A stretch of DNA of 64,000 nt from Pseudomonas chlororaphis (GTDB lineage Bacteria > Pseudomonadota > Gammaproteobacteria > Pseudomonadales > Pseudomonadaceae). The position numbers and the translations under genes are program-made. Positions within the stretch are counted from its first letter, which is position 1; every line of letters starts with the position of its first letter. The notes under the pieces were generated by a model. It was not told where the DNA came from. It made no database searches and saw only the letters and a program-made list of their open reading frames with translations. Positions 35,257 to 43,471 of this stretch are shown here, piece by piece. The stretch covers positions 124,001-188,000 of the forward strand of contig NZ_MOAL01000009.1 in the NCBI RefSeq assembly GCF_003731765.1, in the 5' to 3' direction.

Positions 35257-35468
35257 ACCGCCTCAACCCGCGCAAATTGCTGCTGTCGAAATGGACAGCA
35301 GCCCGCCCGCAAAATCGTGAGAAACACTTTCTGGTCACCGAACTGTTTTGCGACGACGAAGGCACCGTGCTGGACATCGAGTTGCAGGCGGTGCTCAGCA
35401 AGCGCAGCCAACGCTTGACCTGGCAGACCCTGCAAAACGATCAGGACTGGCAGATGGGCTGGAAATAG
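35253..35468 (+). CDS. TIGR02450 family tryptophan-rich protein
   Basis: A 71-residue protein starting with GTG at 35253, which overlaps the TGA of the renalase-like gene (GTGA). The sequence NRLNPRKLLLSKWTA..REKHFLVTEL and C-terminal LTWQTLQNDQDWQMGWK with spaced tryptophans are typical of TIGR02450. Function unknown. Translational coupling suggests it works with the flavoprotein. Confidence 0.85.
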   Translation: MNRLNPRKLLLSKWTAARPQNREKHFLVTELFCDDEGTVLDIELQAVLSKRSQRLTWQTLQNDQDWQMGWK

Positions 35469-35492
35469 CCCCGGACCGCCACCGACAAAACC

Positions 35493-35516
35493 TATACAAA
35501 ATATTTGACTTGTACA
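35493..35516 (+). promoter_or_regulatory. LitR/PplR-type operator, site 1
   Basis: TATACA (35493-35498), 12 bases, TGTACA (35511-35516): an exact match to T(G/A)TACA-N12-TGTA(C/T)A. It spans the -35 box of the promoter at 35505, as expected for a repressor that is released by light. Confidence 0.78.
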
Positions 35517-35532
35517 GCCTTACTCCTATGAT
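35505..35532 (+). promoter_or_regulatory. Sigma70-type promoter of the DUF523-merR-phrB operon
   Basis: -35 TTGACT (35505-35510), 16-base spacer, -10 TATGAT (35527-35532). It is sandwiched between two operator sites. Boxes are close to consensus, but the start site is unmapped. Confidence 0.6.
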
Positions 35533-35541
35533 GAGCCAAGT

Positions 35542-35565
35542 TGTACAGGATATTTATTTTGTACA
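35542..35565 (+). promoter_or_regulatory. LitR/PplR-type operator, site 2
   Basis: TGTACA (35542-35547), 12 bases, TGTACA (35560-35565): an exact match to the direct-repeat consensus, placed just after the predicted transcription start and 22 bases before the DUF523 gene. Confidence 0.78.
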
Positions 35566-35587
35566 GGTATCGTTTGGAGGTCCTCCC

Positions 35588-36559
35588 ATGCCCGACATCG
35601 CACCCCGTGGCGGCAAACCCAAAATCGCCATCAGCGCTTGCCTGATGGGCATCGAGGTCCGTTTCAACGGCGGGCACAAGGAATCACGGCTGTGCAGCCG
35701 GGTGCTGAGCGAGCATTTTGATTTCGTGCCCCTGTGCCCCGAGGCCGCCATCGGCCTGGGTACGCCAAGGCAACCCATTCGCCTGGTGGGCAACCCGCAG
35801 CATCCCCAAGCCGTGGGCACGGTAGACGCCAGCCTGGACGTGACCGAGCCGCTGGCCGATTACGGCCGGCGCATGGCCGAGGCGCTGGTTGATATCTGCG
35901 GCTACATCTTCATGCAAAAGTCGCCGTCGTGCGGCCTGGAGCGGGTCAAGGTCTACCAGGCCAACGGCATGCCCAGCGATGACGGTGGCCGCGGCATTTA
36001 CGCCCAAGCCTTTTGCGACCTGCACCCGGACCTGCCGGTGGAGGAAGACGGGCGTCTCAACGACCCGGTACTGCGCGAGAACTTCCTGACTCGAGTCTTC
36101 GCCTACAGCGCCTGGCAGGGCCTCTTGGCGACGCAAGGCCTGACCCGCCGCAGCCTGGTGGAATTCCACTCCCGATACAAATACCTGCTGATGGCCCACA
36201 ACCCGGTGCAGTACAAAACCCTGGGCAATCTGCTGGGCAGCATGGGCAAAGGCGACCCGAAAGAAATCGGCCCACGCTATTTCAGGGAACTGATGGCGGC
36301 CCTGAAGAAATGCGCCACGCGCCGCACCCACACCAACGTCCTGCAACACCTGAGCGGCTACCTCAAACAAGTCATCAGCGCCGAAGACAAGCAGGAAGTG
36401 CAGCAGATCATCGGCCAGTACCGCCACGGCATCGTGCCTCTCGTCGTACCGCTGACCCTGCTCAAGCACCACTTCCGCCAACACCCCGATCCCTATGTGG
36501 CACAGCAGGTGTACCTGCAGCCGCACCCGGAAAACCTCAGCCTGCGCAATGGAATCTGA
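35588..36559 (+). CDS. DUF523-DUF1722 fusion protein (YbgA-like)
   Basis: A 323-residue two-domain protein. The N-terminal DUF523 part (ISACLMGIEVRFNGGHK, FMQKSPSCGL) carries conserved cysteines; the C-terminal DUF1722 part (YSRYKYLLMAHN-like SRYKYLLMAHNPVQYKTLG) matches E. coli YbgA, which sits beside phr there too. Function unknown, but constant linkage to photolyase suggests a role in the light or UV response. GGAGG precedes the ATG. It is the first gene of the operon behind the double operator. Confidence 0.88.
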   Translation: MPDIAPRGGKPKIAISACLMGIEVRFNGGHKESRLCSRVLSEHFDFVPLCPEAAIGLGTPRQPIRLVGNPQHPQAVGTVDASLDVTEPLADYGRRMAEALVDICGYIFMQKSPSCGLERVKVYQANGMPSDDGGRGIYAQAFCDLHPDLPVEEDGRLNDPVLRENFLTRVFAYSAWQGLLATQGLTRRSLVEFHSRYKYLLMAHNPVQYKTLGNLLGSMGKGDPKEIGPRYFRELMAALKKCATRRTHTNVLQHLSGYLKQVISAEDKQEVQQIIGQYRHGIVPLVVPLTLLKHHFRQHPDPYVAQQVYLQPHPENLSLRNGI

Positions 36560-36562
36560 GCC

Positions 36563-37498
36563 ATGACGCAGACGACGGTCGACGACGACAACGCCGGCAC
36601 CGATTACAACCGGGCACTGGAAGAGGGCTGGCTGCCGATTCGAGAGGTGGCGCGCCAGACCGGAGTCAACGCCGTCACGTTGCGCGCCTGGGAGCGCCGC
36701 TACGGGCTGATCGTGCCCCAGCGCACGCCCAAGGGGCATCGGCTGTTCTCGGCCGAGCATGTGCAGCAGATTTTCACCATCCTCACCTGGCTCAATCGCG
36801 GCGTGGCGGTGAGCCAGGTCAAGCACCTGCTGAGTTCCTCCCCTGCCTTCAGCGAACCGGCCGAGAACGACTGGCACCTGCTGCGCCAGACCTTGATCCA
36901 GGCCATCAGCCAATTGGCGGAACGCAGGGTCGATGACACGTTTAACCAGGCCATGGCCCTGTACCCCCCCAGAACCTTGTGCGAACAGTTGATGGTGCCG
37001 CTGCTGGCGGAGCTGGAGCAGCGCTGGCAAGGCCAGTTCGGCAGCCAGATGGAGCAGGTGTTTTTCTACTCCTGGTTGCGCAGCAAACTGGGCGCGCGGA
37101 TCTATCACAACAACCGTCAACTGCAGAGCTCGCCGCTGCTACTGATCAACCACTCGGACCTGCCCCTGGAGCCCAATCTCTGGCTCACCGCCTGGCTGAT
37201 CAGCAGCGCCGACTGTCCGGTGGAAGTCTTCGACTGGCCGTTGCCCGTGGGCGAACTGGCCCTGGCCGCCGACCACCTGCAAGCCCGGGGCGTGCTCCTG
37301 TACTCCAGCAAGGCCCTGAACCCGGGCCAGTTGCCCAAGCTGCTCAACGGCATTGCCTGCGCAAAATTCATTGTCGGCCCCACGGTGTGCATCCATCACG
37401 CCGAGTTGGCCGTATGTACCACTGAAATCGCTGACCTGTACCTGGCCGAAGACCCCGTCTCGGCTCATCAGGCACTGGTTCAACGAGGACTTATCTGA
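36563..37498 (+). CDS. MerR family regulator, LitR/CarH/PplR type
   Basis: A 311-residue protein. The MerR helix-turn-helix (WLPIREVARQTGVNAVTLRAWERRYGL) is at residues 23-49, then a helical domain and a C-terminal fold resembling the cobalamin-binding domain. The B12 cap motif W-x9-E-H of CarH is degraded: Trp155 is followed at the expected places by Gln165-Val166. It is thus likely B12-independent, like the P. putida PplR proteins, which depend on LOV photoreceptors. No LOV gene lies in this window. Being the second gene behind matching operators, it probably regulates its own operon, phrB and the renalase-like gene. Confidence 0.85.
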   Translation: MTQTTVDDDNAGTDYNRALEEGWLPIREVARQTGVNAVTLRAWERRYGLIVPQRTPKGHRLFSAEHVQQIFTILTWLNRGVAVSQVKHLLSSSPAFSEPAENDWHLLRQTLIQAISQLAERRVDDTFNQAMALYPPRTLCEQLMVPLLAELEQRWQGQFGSQMEQVFFYSWLRSKLGARIYHNNRQLQSSPLLLINHSDLPLEPNLWLTAWLISSADCPVEVFDWPLPVGELALAADHLQARGVLLYSSKALNPGQLPKLLNGIACAKFIVGPTVCIHHAELAVCTTEIADLYLAEDPVSAHQALVQRGLI

Positions 37499-37511
37499 TG
37501 CGGAACGTCCC

Positions 37512-38957
37512 ATGCAATTGATCTGGCTGCGCAGCGACCTGCGCCTACATGACAACACCGCCCTGTGCGCCGCCGCCCAGCGCGGCCCCACCGTGGCCGT
37601 GTACCTGCTGAGCCCGGAGCAGTGGCTGACCCATGACGACGCGCCCTGCAAAGTGGACTTCTGGTTGCGCAACCTGGCGACGTTGAGCCAGGCCCTGGGG
37701 CAACTGAACATTCCGTTGTTGATCCGCAGCGCCCCGACCTGGGAACAGGCCCCGCAGGTATTGCTGGAGCTGTGCCGGCAACTCGGAATCAAGGCCGTGC
37801 ACGTCAACGAGGAGTACGGCATCCACGAAAGTCGCCGTGACAGCGCCGTCGCCAAAGCCCTGGACGCCGAGGACGTGCTCTTCCACAGCCACCTCGACCA
37901 GTTGCTGTTCAAGCCCGGCAGCGTGCTGACCAAGACCGGCACCTACTTCCAGGTCTTCAGCCAGTTCCGCAAGGTTTGCTACAACCGTTTGCACAGCGCC
38001 CTGCCAGGTTTAGCGGGCACGCCCAAGGCCCAAGCCGCCCTGGCCATCCAGGCCGACCCGGTGCCGCAACAGGTCCCAGGTTTCCCCACGCCCAGCCAGG
38101 CGCTGCGTGATCTCTGGCCCGCCGGCGAAACCGAGGCGCTGCGCCGCCTGGAGCAGTTTGCCGATGAGCAGATCAGCGACTACCAGAGCGAGCGCGACTT
38201 TCCGGCCAAACCCGGCACCAGCCAGTTGTCGCCTTACCTCGCCGCCGGGGTGGTTTCGCCACGCCAGTGCCTGCACGCCGCGCTGCAAAGTAACCAGGGC
38301 GAGTTCGAAAGCGGCAATGTCGGCGCCGTTACCTGGATCAACGAGCTGCTGTGGCGCGAGTTCTACAAACACATTCTGGTGGGTTACCCGCGGGTGTCCC
38401 GGCACCGTGCCTTTCGCCCGGAAACCGAGGCCGTGGCCTGGCGCGACGCCCCCGAGGAACTCGCCGCCTGGCAGGAAGCCCGCACCGGCTTGCCGATCAT
38501 CGACGCCGCCATGCGCCAACTGCTGGAAACCGGCTGGATGCACAACCGCCTGCGGATGATCGTGGCGATGTTCCTGACCAAGAACCTGTTGATCGATTGG
38601 CGTGAAGGCGAGCGCTTCTTTATGCAGCACCTGATCGACGGCGACCTGGCGGCCAACAACGGTGGCTGGCAGTGGAGTTCCTCCACCGGCACCGACTCGG
38701 CGCCCTACTTCCGCATCTTCAACCCCGTGAGCCAGTCGGAGAAGTTCGACAGCGAGGGGCGCTTTATCAAGCAGTGGTTGCCACAACTGGCGGGGCTGAA
38801 CAAAAAAGAGGTCCACAACCCGGCGGCCCTGGGCGGCCTGTTCGGCGTCGCCGATTACCCGGCGCCCATCGTCAACCTGTCGATGTCCCGGGAACGTGCC
38901 CTGGCGGCCTTCAAGAGCCTGCCCTCAAGGATGGACGCCGGAGGAACCTATGAGTGA
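37512..38957 (+). CDS. phrB: Deoxyribodipyrimidine photolyase
   Basis: A 481-residue class I CPD photolyase that uses FADH- and blue light to split pyrimidine dimers. The N-terminal antenna domain begins IWLRSDLRLHDNTAL; the catalytic domain has GLPIIDAAMRQLLETGWMHNR, then NNGGWQWSSSTGTDSAPYFRIFNP, which bind FAD and DNA. The ATG at 37512 has GGAACG upstream. The operon context and operators imply light-induced expression. Its last 8 bases overlap the NTF2-like gene. Confidence 0.95.
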   Translation: MQLIWLRSDLRLHDNTALCAAAQRGPTVAVYLLSPEQWLTHDDAPCKVDFWLRNLATLSQALGQLNIPLLIRSAPTWEQAPQVLLELCRQLGIKAVHVNEEYGIHESRRDSAVAKALDAEDVLFHSHLDQLLFKPGSVLTKTGTYFQVFSQFRKVCYNRLHSALPGLAGTPKAQAALAIQADPVPQQVPGFPTPSQALRDLWPAGETEALRRLEQFADEQISDYQSERDFPAKPGTSQLSPYLAAGVVSPRQCLHAALQSNQGEFESGNVGAVTWINELLWREFYKHILVGYPRVSRHRAFRPETEAVAWRDAPEELAAWQEARTGLPIIDAAMRQLLETGWMHNRLRMIVAMFLTKNLLIDWREGERFFMQHLIDGDLAANNGGWQWSSSTGTDSAPYFRIFNPVSQSEKFDSEGRFIKQWLPQLAGLNKKEVHNPAALGGLFGVADYPAPIVNLSMSRERALAAFKSLPSRMDAGGTYE

Positions 38958-39375
38958 GTTCCTGCAAGGCTTTGCCCGGGACTTCGCGGCCCTGGACAAA
39001 CACAACCTCGAGCGCCTGAGCCAGCTGTACAGCGACGACATCCGCTTCACCGATCCGTTGCATGAGGTGCAGGGTCTGCCGCAAGTGCGGCGCTACTTCG
39101 CCGAGCTGTACGCCAATGTCAGCGAGCTGAAATTCAACGTCCATGGCTTTGATGCCAGCGGCGAAGGCCAGGGTTACCTGCGCTGGACCATGACCTACCG
39201 GCACCCGCGCTTGCAGGGTGGCCAGCCGATCCAGGTCGAAGGCTGCTCGCACCTGCTGTGGCGCGACGACAAGGTCTATCGCCACCGCGACTATTTCGAC
39301 GCCGGCGCCTTGCTTTACGAACACCTGCCCCTGCTGGGTCGGGTCATCCACTGGTTGAAAGGGAGGTTGGCATGA
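38950..39375 (+). CDS. Nuclear transport factor 2 family protein (SnoaL-like)
   Basis: A 141-residue cone-fold protein (DFAALDKHNLERLSQLYSDDIRFTDPLHEVQG, then YLRWTMTYRHPRL). Such domains are small-molecule binding or isomerase-like; the ligand is unknown. GAGGAACCT precedes an ATG that overlaps the phrB end. It is the first of six tightly packed genes after phrB that recur with Cfa-like methyltransferases in proteobacteria. Confidence 0.85.
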   Translation: MSEFLQGFARDFAALDKHNLERLSQLYSDDIRFTDPLHEVQGLPQVRRYFAELYANVSELKFNVHGFDASGEGQGYLRWTMTYRHPRLQGGQPIQVEGCSHLLWRDDKVYRHRDYFDAGALLYEHLPLLGRVIHWLKGRLA

Positions 39376-40154
39376 ACAGCCCATTGCCGCAGCGTATCTG
39401 GCTGACCGGCGCCAGCAGCGGGATCGGCGCGGCATTGGCGCAAGCGCTGCTCAAGTCCGGCGCCCAGCTGGCCCTCAGCGCACGCTCGCGAGAGCCCCTG
39501 GATGCCTTGGCCCAACAGTATCCCGGCCGCGTGCTGGTGGTCCCCGGGGACCTCACCGACCGCGAACAAGTGCACAGGATCGGCGCGCAAATCGCCCAGC
39601 ACTGGGGCGCCCTGGACACAGTGATTCTCAACGCCGGCACCTGTGAATACGTTGAAGTCCGTCAGTTCGACGCTACGGTCATCGAACAGGTGATGCGCAG
39701 CAACCTGTTCGCCAGCAGCTATTGCATCGAAGTCGCACTGCCGCTGCTGCGTGCCGGCACTCGCCCCCATCTGGTGGGCGTGGCCAGTTCGGTGACCTAC
39801 TTTCCCCTGCCGCGCGCCGAAGCCTACGGCGCGTCCAAAGCGGCGTTGCGCTACCTCCTGCAGTCCCTGCGCGTCGACCTGGCCGCCGAAGGGATCGACG
39901 TCACCCTGGTCAGCCCCGGCTTCGTCGAAACGCCGCTGACCGCACGTAATGACTTTCCCATGCCCATGAGCTGGAGCGCGGAACGGGCCGCCCGGCATAT
40001 CCATCAGCGCCTGCCGCGGCGGCCGCTGGAAATCGCCTTTCCGGCCGGCTTTATCTTTGGCCTCAAGCTGCTGTCCTGGTTGCCTGGACGCCTGCAACTG
40101 GCGGTGGGACGCCGCCTGGCCCGTAACGCTTCGCCGACAGGGAACCCCTCATGA
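39372..40154 (+). CDS. Short-chain dehydrogenase/reductase
   Basis: A 260-residue classical SDR. TGASSGIGAALAQAL (cofactor site), NAG in LNAGTCEYVE, and the catalytic Ser and Y-x3-K (EAYGASKAALRYLLQ) are all visible, followed by VSPGFVETPLT. The C-terminal hydrophobic segment (FPAGFIFGLKLLSWLPG) may touch the membrane. The ATG overlaps the previous stop (ATGA), and its own stop overlaps the next ATG. Lipid-related oxidation or reduction is inferred from context. Confidence 0.88.
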   Translation: MNSPLPQRIWLTGASSGIGAALAQALLKSGAQLALSARSREPLDALAQQYPGRVLVVPGDLTDREQVHRIGAQIAQHWGALDTVILNAGTCEYVEVRQFDATVIEQVMRSNLFASSYCIEVALPLLRAGTRPHLVGVASSVTYFPLPRAEAYGASKAALRYLLQSLRVDLAAEGIDVTLVSPGFVETPLTARNDFPMPMSWSAERAARHIHQRLPRRPLEIAFPAGFIFGLKLLSWLPGRLQLAVGRRLARNASPTGNPS

Positions 40155-41398
40155 AAATCGCCATTATCGGCAGCGGCATTTCCGGGCTGACCAGCGCCTA
40201 CCTGCTCAATCGCCGCCATGACATCAGCGTCTTCGAAGCCGGCAGCTGGATCGGCGGCCACACCCACACCGTGGACGTTTCGGTAAAGGGTGAAACCCAC
40301 GCCGTGGACACCGGCTTCATCGTGTTCAACGACTGGACCTACCCCAACTTCATCCGGCTGCTGGGGCAGATCGGTGTCACCTTCAAGCCCACCGAAATGA
40401 GCTTTTCCGTGACCGACCCCGCCTCGGGGCTGGAGTACAACGGCAACAACCTCAACAGCCTCTTCGCCCAGCGTCGCAACCTGCTGTCCCCGGGGTTCTG
40501 GGGCATGCTGCGGGACATCCTGCGTTTCAACAAAGAAGCGATCCGCGACCTCGAGCACCAGCAGATCGACCCGGCCATGACCCTCGGCGACTACCTGCGA
40601 GACCAAGGCTACGGCGAACGTTTCATCCGGCACTACATCGTGCCCATGGGCTCGGCGATCTGGTCGATGTCCCTGCAACAGATGCTTGGTTTCCCCCTGC
40701 AGTTCTTCGTGCGGTTCTTCAAGAACCACGGCCTGCTGTCCGTCAGCAACCGCCCGCAATGGTGCGTGATCGAGGGCGGTTCCAGCCGCTACATCGAGCC
40801 GTTGACCAGCAGCTTCCGCGAGCGGATTCGCCTCAATTGCCCGGTCACTCGGGTCGAGCGCGATGAGCAGGGGGTGGTGATCCACAGCGCGGCCGGCAGC
40901 GAGCGCTTTGACAAGGTGGTGTTCGCCTGCCACAGCGACCAGGCCCTGCAACTGCTGGCCGAACCCAGCCACATCGAGCAAGACATCCTCGGCGCCCTGC
41001 CCTACGCCGACAATCAGGTGGTGCTGCACACCGACACCCGCCTGCTGCCCCGACGCCGCCTGGCCTGGGCCAGCTGGAACTATCGCCTGGGCGGTGCAGG
41101 CGACCAGCAGGCCGCGGTCACCTACGACATGAACATCCTCCAGGGCATCCAAAGCGACACCACCTTCTGTGTCAGCCTCAACCAGACCGCCGCCATCGAC
41201 CCGGCAACGGTTCTCGCCAGTTACACCTACGCCCACCCGCAATACAGCCTGGCGGCCGTAGCCGCGCAAGCACGCTGGACTGAACTGCAGGGCGCGCACC
41301 ACAGCTATTACTGCGGCGCCTACTGGGCCAACGGCTTCCACGAAGACGGCGTGGTCAGTGCCCTGCGCGTGGCCCAGGCCTTTGGGGAACTGTTGTGA
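40151..41398 (+). CDS. NAD(P)/FAD-dependent amine-oxidase-fold flavoprotein
   Basis: A 415-residue flavoprotein with an N-terminal FAD motif GSGISGLTSAYLL (residues 7-19), FEAGSWIGGHTHTV, and a C-terminal AYWANGFHEDGVVSALRVAQ that completes the FAD site. It resembles desaturase/oxidase-like flavoproteins that co-occur with Cfa-family methyltransferases in furan fatty acid gene sets (UfaD/UfaO type), but I cannot assign which. ATGA overlaps link it to both neighbours. Confidence 0.87.
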   Translation: MKIAIIGSGISGLTSAYLLNRRHDISVFEAGSWIGGHTHTVDVSVKGETHAVDTGFIVFNDWTYPNFIRLLGQIGVTFKPTEMSFSVTDPASGLEYNGNNLNSLFAQRRNLLSPGFWGMLRDILRFNKEAIRDLEHQQIDPAMTLGDYLRDQGYGERFIRHYIVPMGSAIWSMSLQQMLGFPLQFFVRFFKNHGLLSVSNRPQWCVIEGGSSRYIEPLTSSFRERIRLNCPVTRVERDEQGVVIHSAAGSERFDKVVFACHSDQALQLLAEPSHIEQDILGALPYADNQVVLHTDTRLLPRRRLAWASWNYRLGGAGDQQAAVTYDMNILQGIQSDTTFCVSLNQTAAIDPATVLASYTYAHPQYSLAAVAAQARWTELQGAHHSYYCGAYWANGFHEDGVVSALRVAQAFGELL

Positions 41399-42213
41399 AC
41401 AGCGCCCTGTACAGCGGCTGGATCAGCCACCGGCGGTTCTCGCCCAAGGACCATGCCTTCCGCTATCGGATCGGCCTGCTGTACCTGGACCTGGATGAGC
41501 AGGAAACGGTGCTTGGCCTGTCGCCCCTGGCCGGCAGCCGGCGTTTTGCGCCCTTCTCGTTCCGTGAGAGCGATTACCTGAAAACCTTTACCAGCCAGGG
41601 CATGCGCCTGATCGACGCGGTGCGGCAACAGGTCGCCAAGGCCATCGGCCATGTGCCCGGCGGTTCGGTCTGCCTGCTGACCCAAGCCCGCAGTTGGGGC
41701 CTGTCGTTCAACCCGGTGAGTTTCTTCTACTGCTTCGAAAACGACGGGCGCCTGGCGGCGATTCTCTGCGAAGTCACCAACACGCCATGGCGCGAGCGCT
41801 ATCACTACGTGCTGCCGGCCAAAGCCCAGGCCGTCGATGAAGCGCCCGGCCATCAGCACTTCGCCGTGGCCAAGGCCTTCCATGTCTCGCCCTTTCTGCC
41901 CCGGGACCTGGAATACCGCATGAGCTTCAGCCCGCCCAGCGAGCGACTCGGTGTGCACATGGCCGACTGGCAGGGTGAACTGAAAGTCTTCGACGCCACC
42001 CTCAACCTGCAACGCCAGGCCCTGAGCCGGCGCAGCCTGCACCAGTACCTGCTGCGCTTTCCCTGGATGACCGCCAAGACCTGCCTGGCCATCTATTGGC
42101 AGGCCCTGCGCCTGGCCGGTAAACGCATTCCGTTCTTCCCTCATCAGGCTGCCGACGGCGCCTATCAAACAGCCGTTGTACAACCCAAGGATCGCCGCCA
42201 TGAAATCCTCTAG
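41395..42213 (+). CDS. DUF1365 domain protein
   Basis: A 272-residue protein starting with GTG at 41395, which overlaps the previous stop (GTGA). Family features are visible: LYSGWISHRRFSPKDHAFRYRIGLLYLDLDE, FNPVSFFYCF and FHVSPFLPRDLEYRMSF. DUF1365 proteins almost always neighbour Cfa-like methyltransferases and amine-oxidase-like flavoproteins; their chemistry is unknown. It overlaps the methyltransferase gene by 14 bases. Confidence 0.88.
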   Translation: MNSALYSGWISHRRFSPKDHAFRYRIGLLYLDLDEQETVLGLSPLAGSRRFAPFSFRESDYLKTFTSQGMRLIDAVRQQVAKAIGHVPGGSVCLLTQARSWGLSFNPVSFFYCFENDGRLAAILCEVTNTPWRERYHYVLPAKAQAVDEAPGHQHFAVAKAFHVSPFLPRDLEYRMSFSPPSERLGVHMADWQGELKVFDATLNLQRQALSRRSLHQYLLRFPWMTAKTCLAIYWQALRLAGKRIPFFPHQAADGAYQTAVVQPKDRRHEIL

Positions 42214-43471
42214 CGTATCGGCCAAGCCCAACCTGCTCAGCGCCCACGGCCTGACCGGCAACCTGTTGCGTCGCGGGGTCCTGCGCCAGTTGGCCCAGTT
42301 GCGCAACGGCCAACTGGTGGTCATTGAAGACGGTGAGCGACATGTTTTCGGTGCCAGCGGCGCCAGCCTGCTGGGCGAGGTCCACATCCACGACTCTGCT
42401 GCCTGGGGCATGGTCGCCAGCAACGGTTCGATCGGTGCCGGTGAAGCCTTTATCCACGGCTACTGGAGCACGCCGGACCTGACCGCGGTGGTGCGGGTGT
42501 TCGTCAGCAACCTTGAGGTGCTGGACGCCATGGAAGGCGGCCTGGCCAAGCTCGGCCGGCCAATGATCCAGGGCCTGCACTGGCTTAACCGCAACACGCG
42601 CAAGGGCTCGCAGAAGAACATCGCCGCCCACTACGACCTGGGCAACGAGCTGTTTGAACAGTTTCTCGACCCGACGATGATGTACTCGGCCGCGCAGTTC
42701 CTGCGCGAGGACGACAGCCTGGAGCAGGCCCAGTTGAACAAGCTGGAGCGCATCTGCCAGAAACTCGCCCTCACCCCCGACGACCACCTGCTGGAGATCG
42801 GCACTGGCTGGGGCAGCATGGCCCTGTACGCCGCGCAGCATTATGGCTGCAAGGTCACCACCACGACCCTGTCCAAAGAGCAGTTCGCCTTTACCCGGCA
42901 ACGCATCGACGAATTGGGCCTACAGGACCAAGTCACCCTGCTGCTGGAGGACTACCGCGACTTGACGGGGCAGTACGACAAGCTGGTCTCGATCGAGATG
43001 ATCGAGGCCGTAGGCCATCGCTTCCTGCCGACCTATTTCAAGCAATGCGCGCAGTTGCTGAAAAGCAACGGCCTGATGCTGCTGCAAGCGATCACCATTC
43101 GCGACCAGCGCTACGAGCAGGCCAAAAACGCCGTGGACTTTATCCAGCGCTATATTTTCCCGGGCGGCGCCTTGCCCAGCGTGCACAAGATGCTCGAAGT
43201 GGTCAGCCGCGACACCGACATGAACCTGCTGCACATGGAAGACTTCGGCCTGCACTACGCACGCACCCTGCGCCTGTGGCACGAGAACTTCCGCCGCGCC
43301 CATGGCCGTCTGAGTGAGCTGGGCTACGACGAGTATTTCCTGCGCCTGTGGGAGTTCTATCTGTGCTACTGCGAAGGCGGCTTCCTAGAGCGCACCATCG
43401 GCACCGCCCAGATGCTCCTGGCCAAACCTGCTGCAGTGCCACAACCGCTGTTGGGACGCTTCAATGCGTAA
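42200..43471 (+). CDS. Cfa/UfaM-like fatty-acid methyltransferase
   Basis: A 423-residue SAM-dependent methyltransferase of the cyclopropane fatty acid synthase family. The conserved NIAAHYDLGNELFEQFLDPTMMYSAAQF, the SAM motif LLEIGTGWGSMALYAAQHYGCKVTTTTLS and the C-terminal FRLWEFYLCYCEGGFLERTIG-type segment are present. Relatives in this gene setting (UfaM) methylate unsaturated acyl chains on the way to furan fatty acids. That role is inferred from the cluster. The ATG at 42200 (AAGGA upstream) is preferred over an upstream TTG. Confidence 0.9.
   Translation: MKSSSVSAKPNLLSAHGLTGNLLRRGVLRQLAQLRNGQLVVIEDGERHVFGASGASLLGEVHIHDSAAWGMVASNGSIGAGEAFIHGYWSTPDLTAVVRVFVSNLEVLDAMEGGLAKLGRPMIQGLHWLNRNTRKGSQKNIAAHYDLGNELFEQFLDPTMMYSAAQFLREDDSLEQAQLNKLERICQKLALTPDDHLLEIGTGWGSMALYAAQHYGCKVTTTTLSKEQFAFTRQRIDELGLQDQVTLLLEDYRDLTGQYDKLVSIEMIEAVGHRFLPTYFKQCAQLLKSNGLMLLQAITIRDQRYEQAKNAVDFIQRYIFPGGALPSVHKMLEVVSRDTDMNLLHMEDFGLHYARTLRLWHENFRRAHGRLSELGYDEYFLRLWEFYLCYCEGGFLERTIGTAQMLLAKPAAVPQPLLGRFNA

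Noticed and set aside
42177..42182. TGTACA just upstream of the methyltransferase start as another LitR/PplR operator
   Set aside because: It lies inside the DUF1365 coding sequence with no partner half-site 12 bases away.
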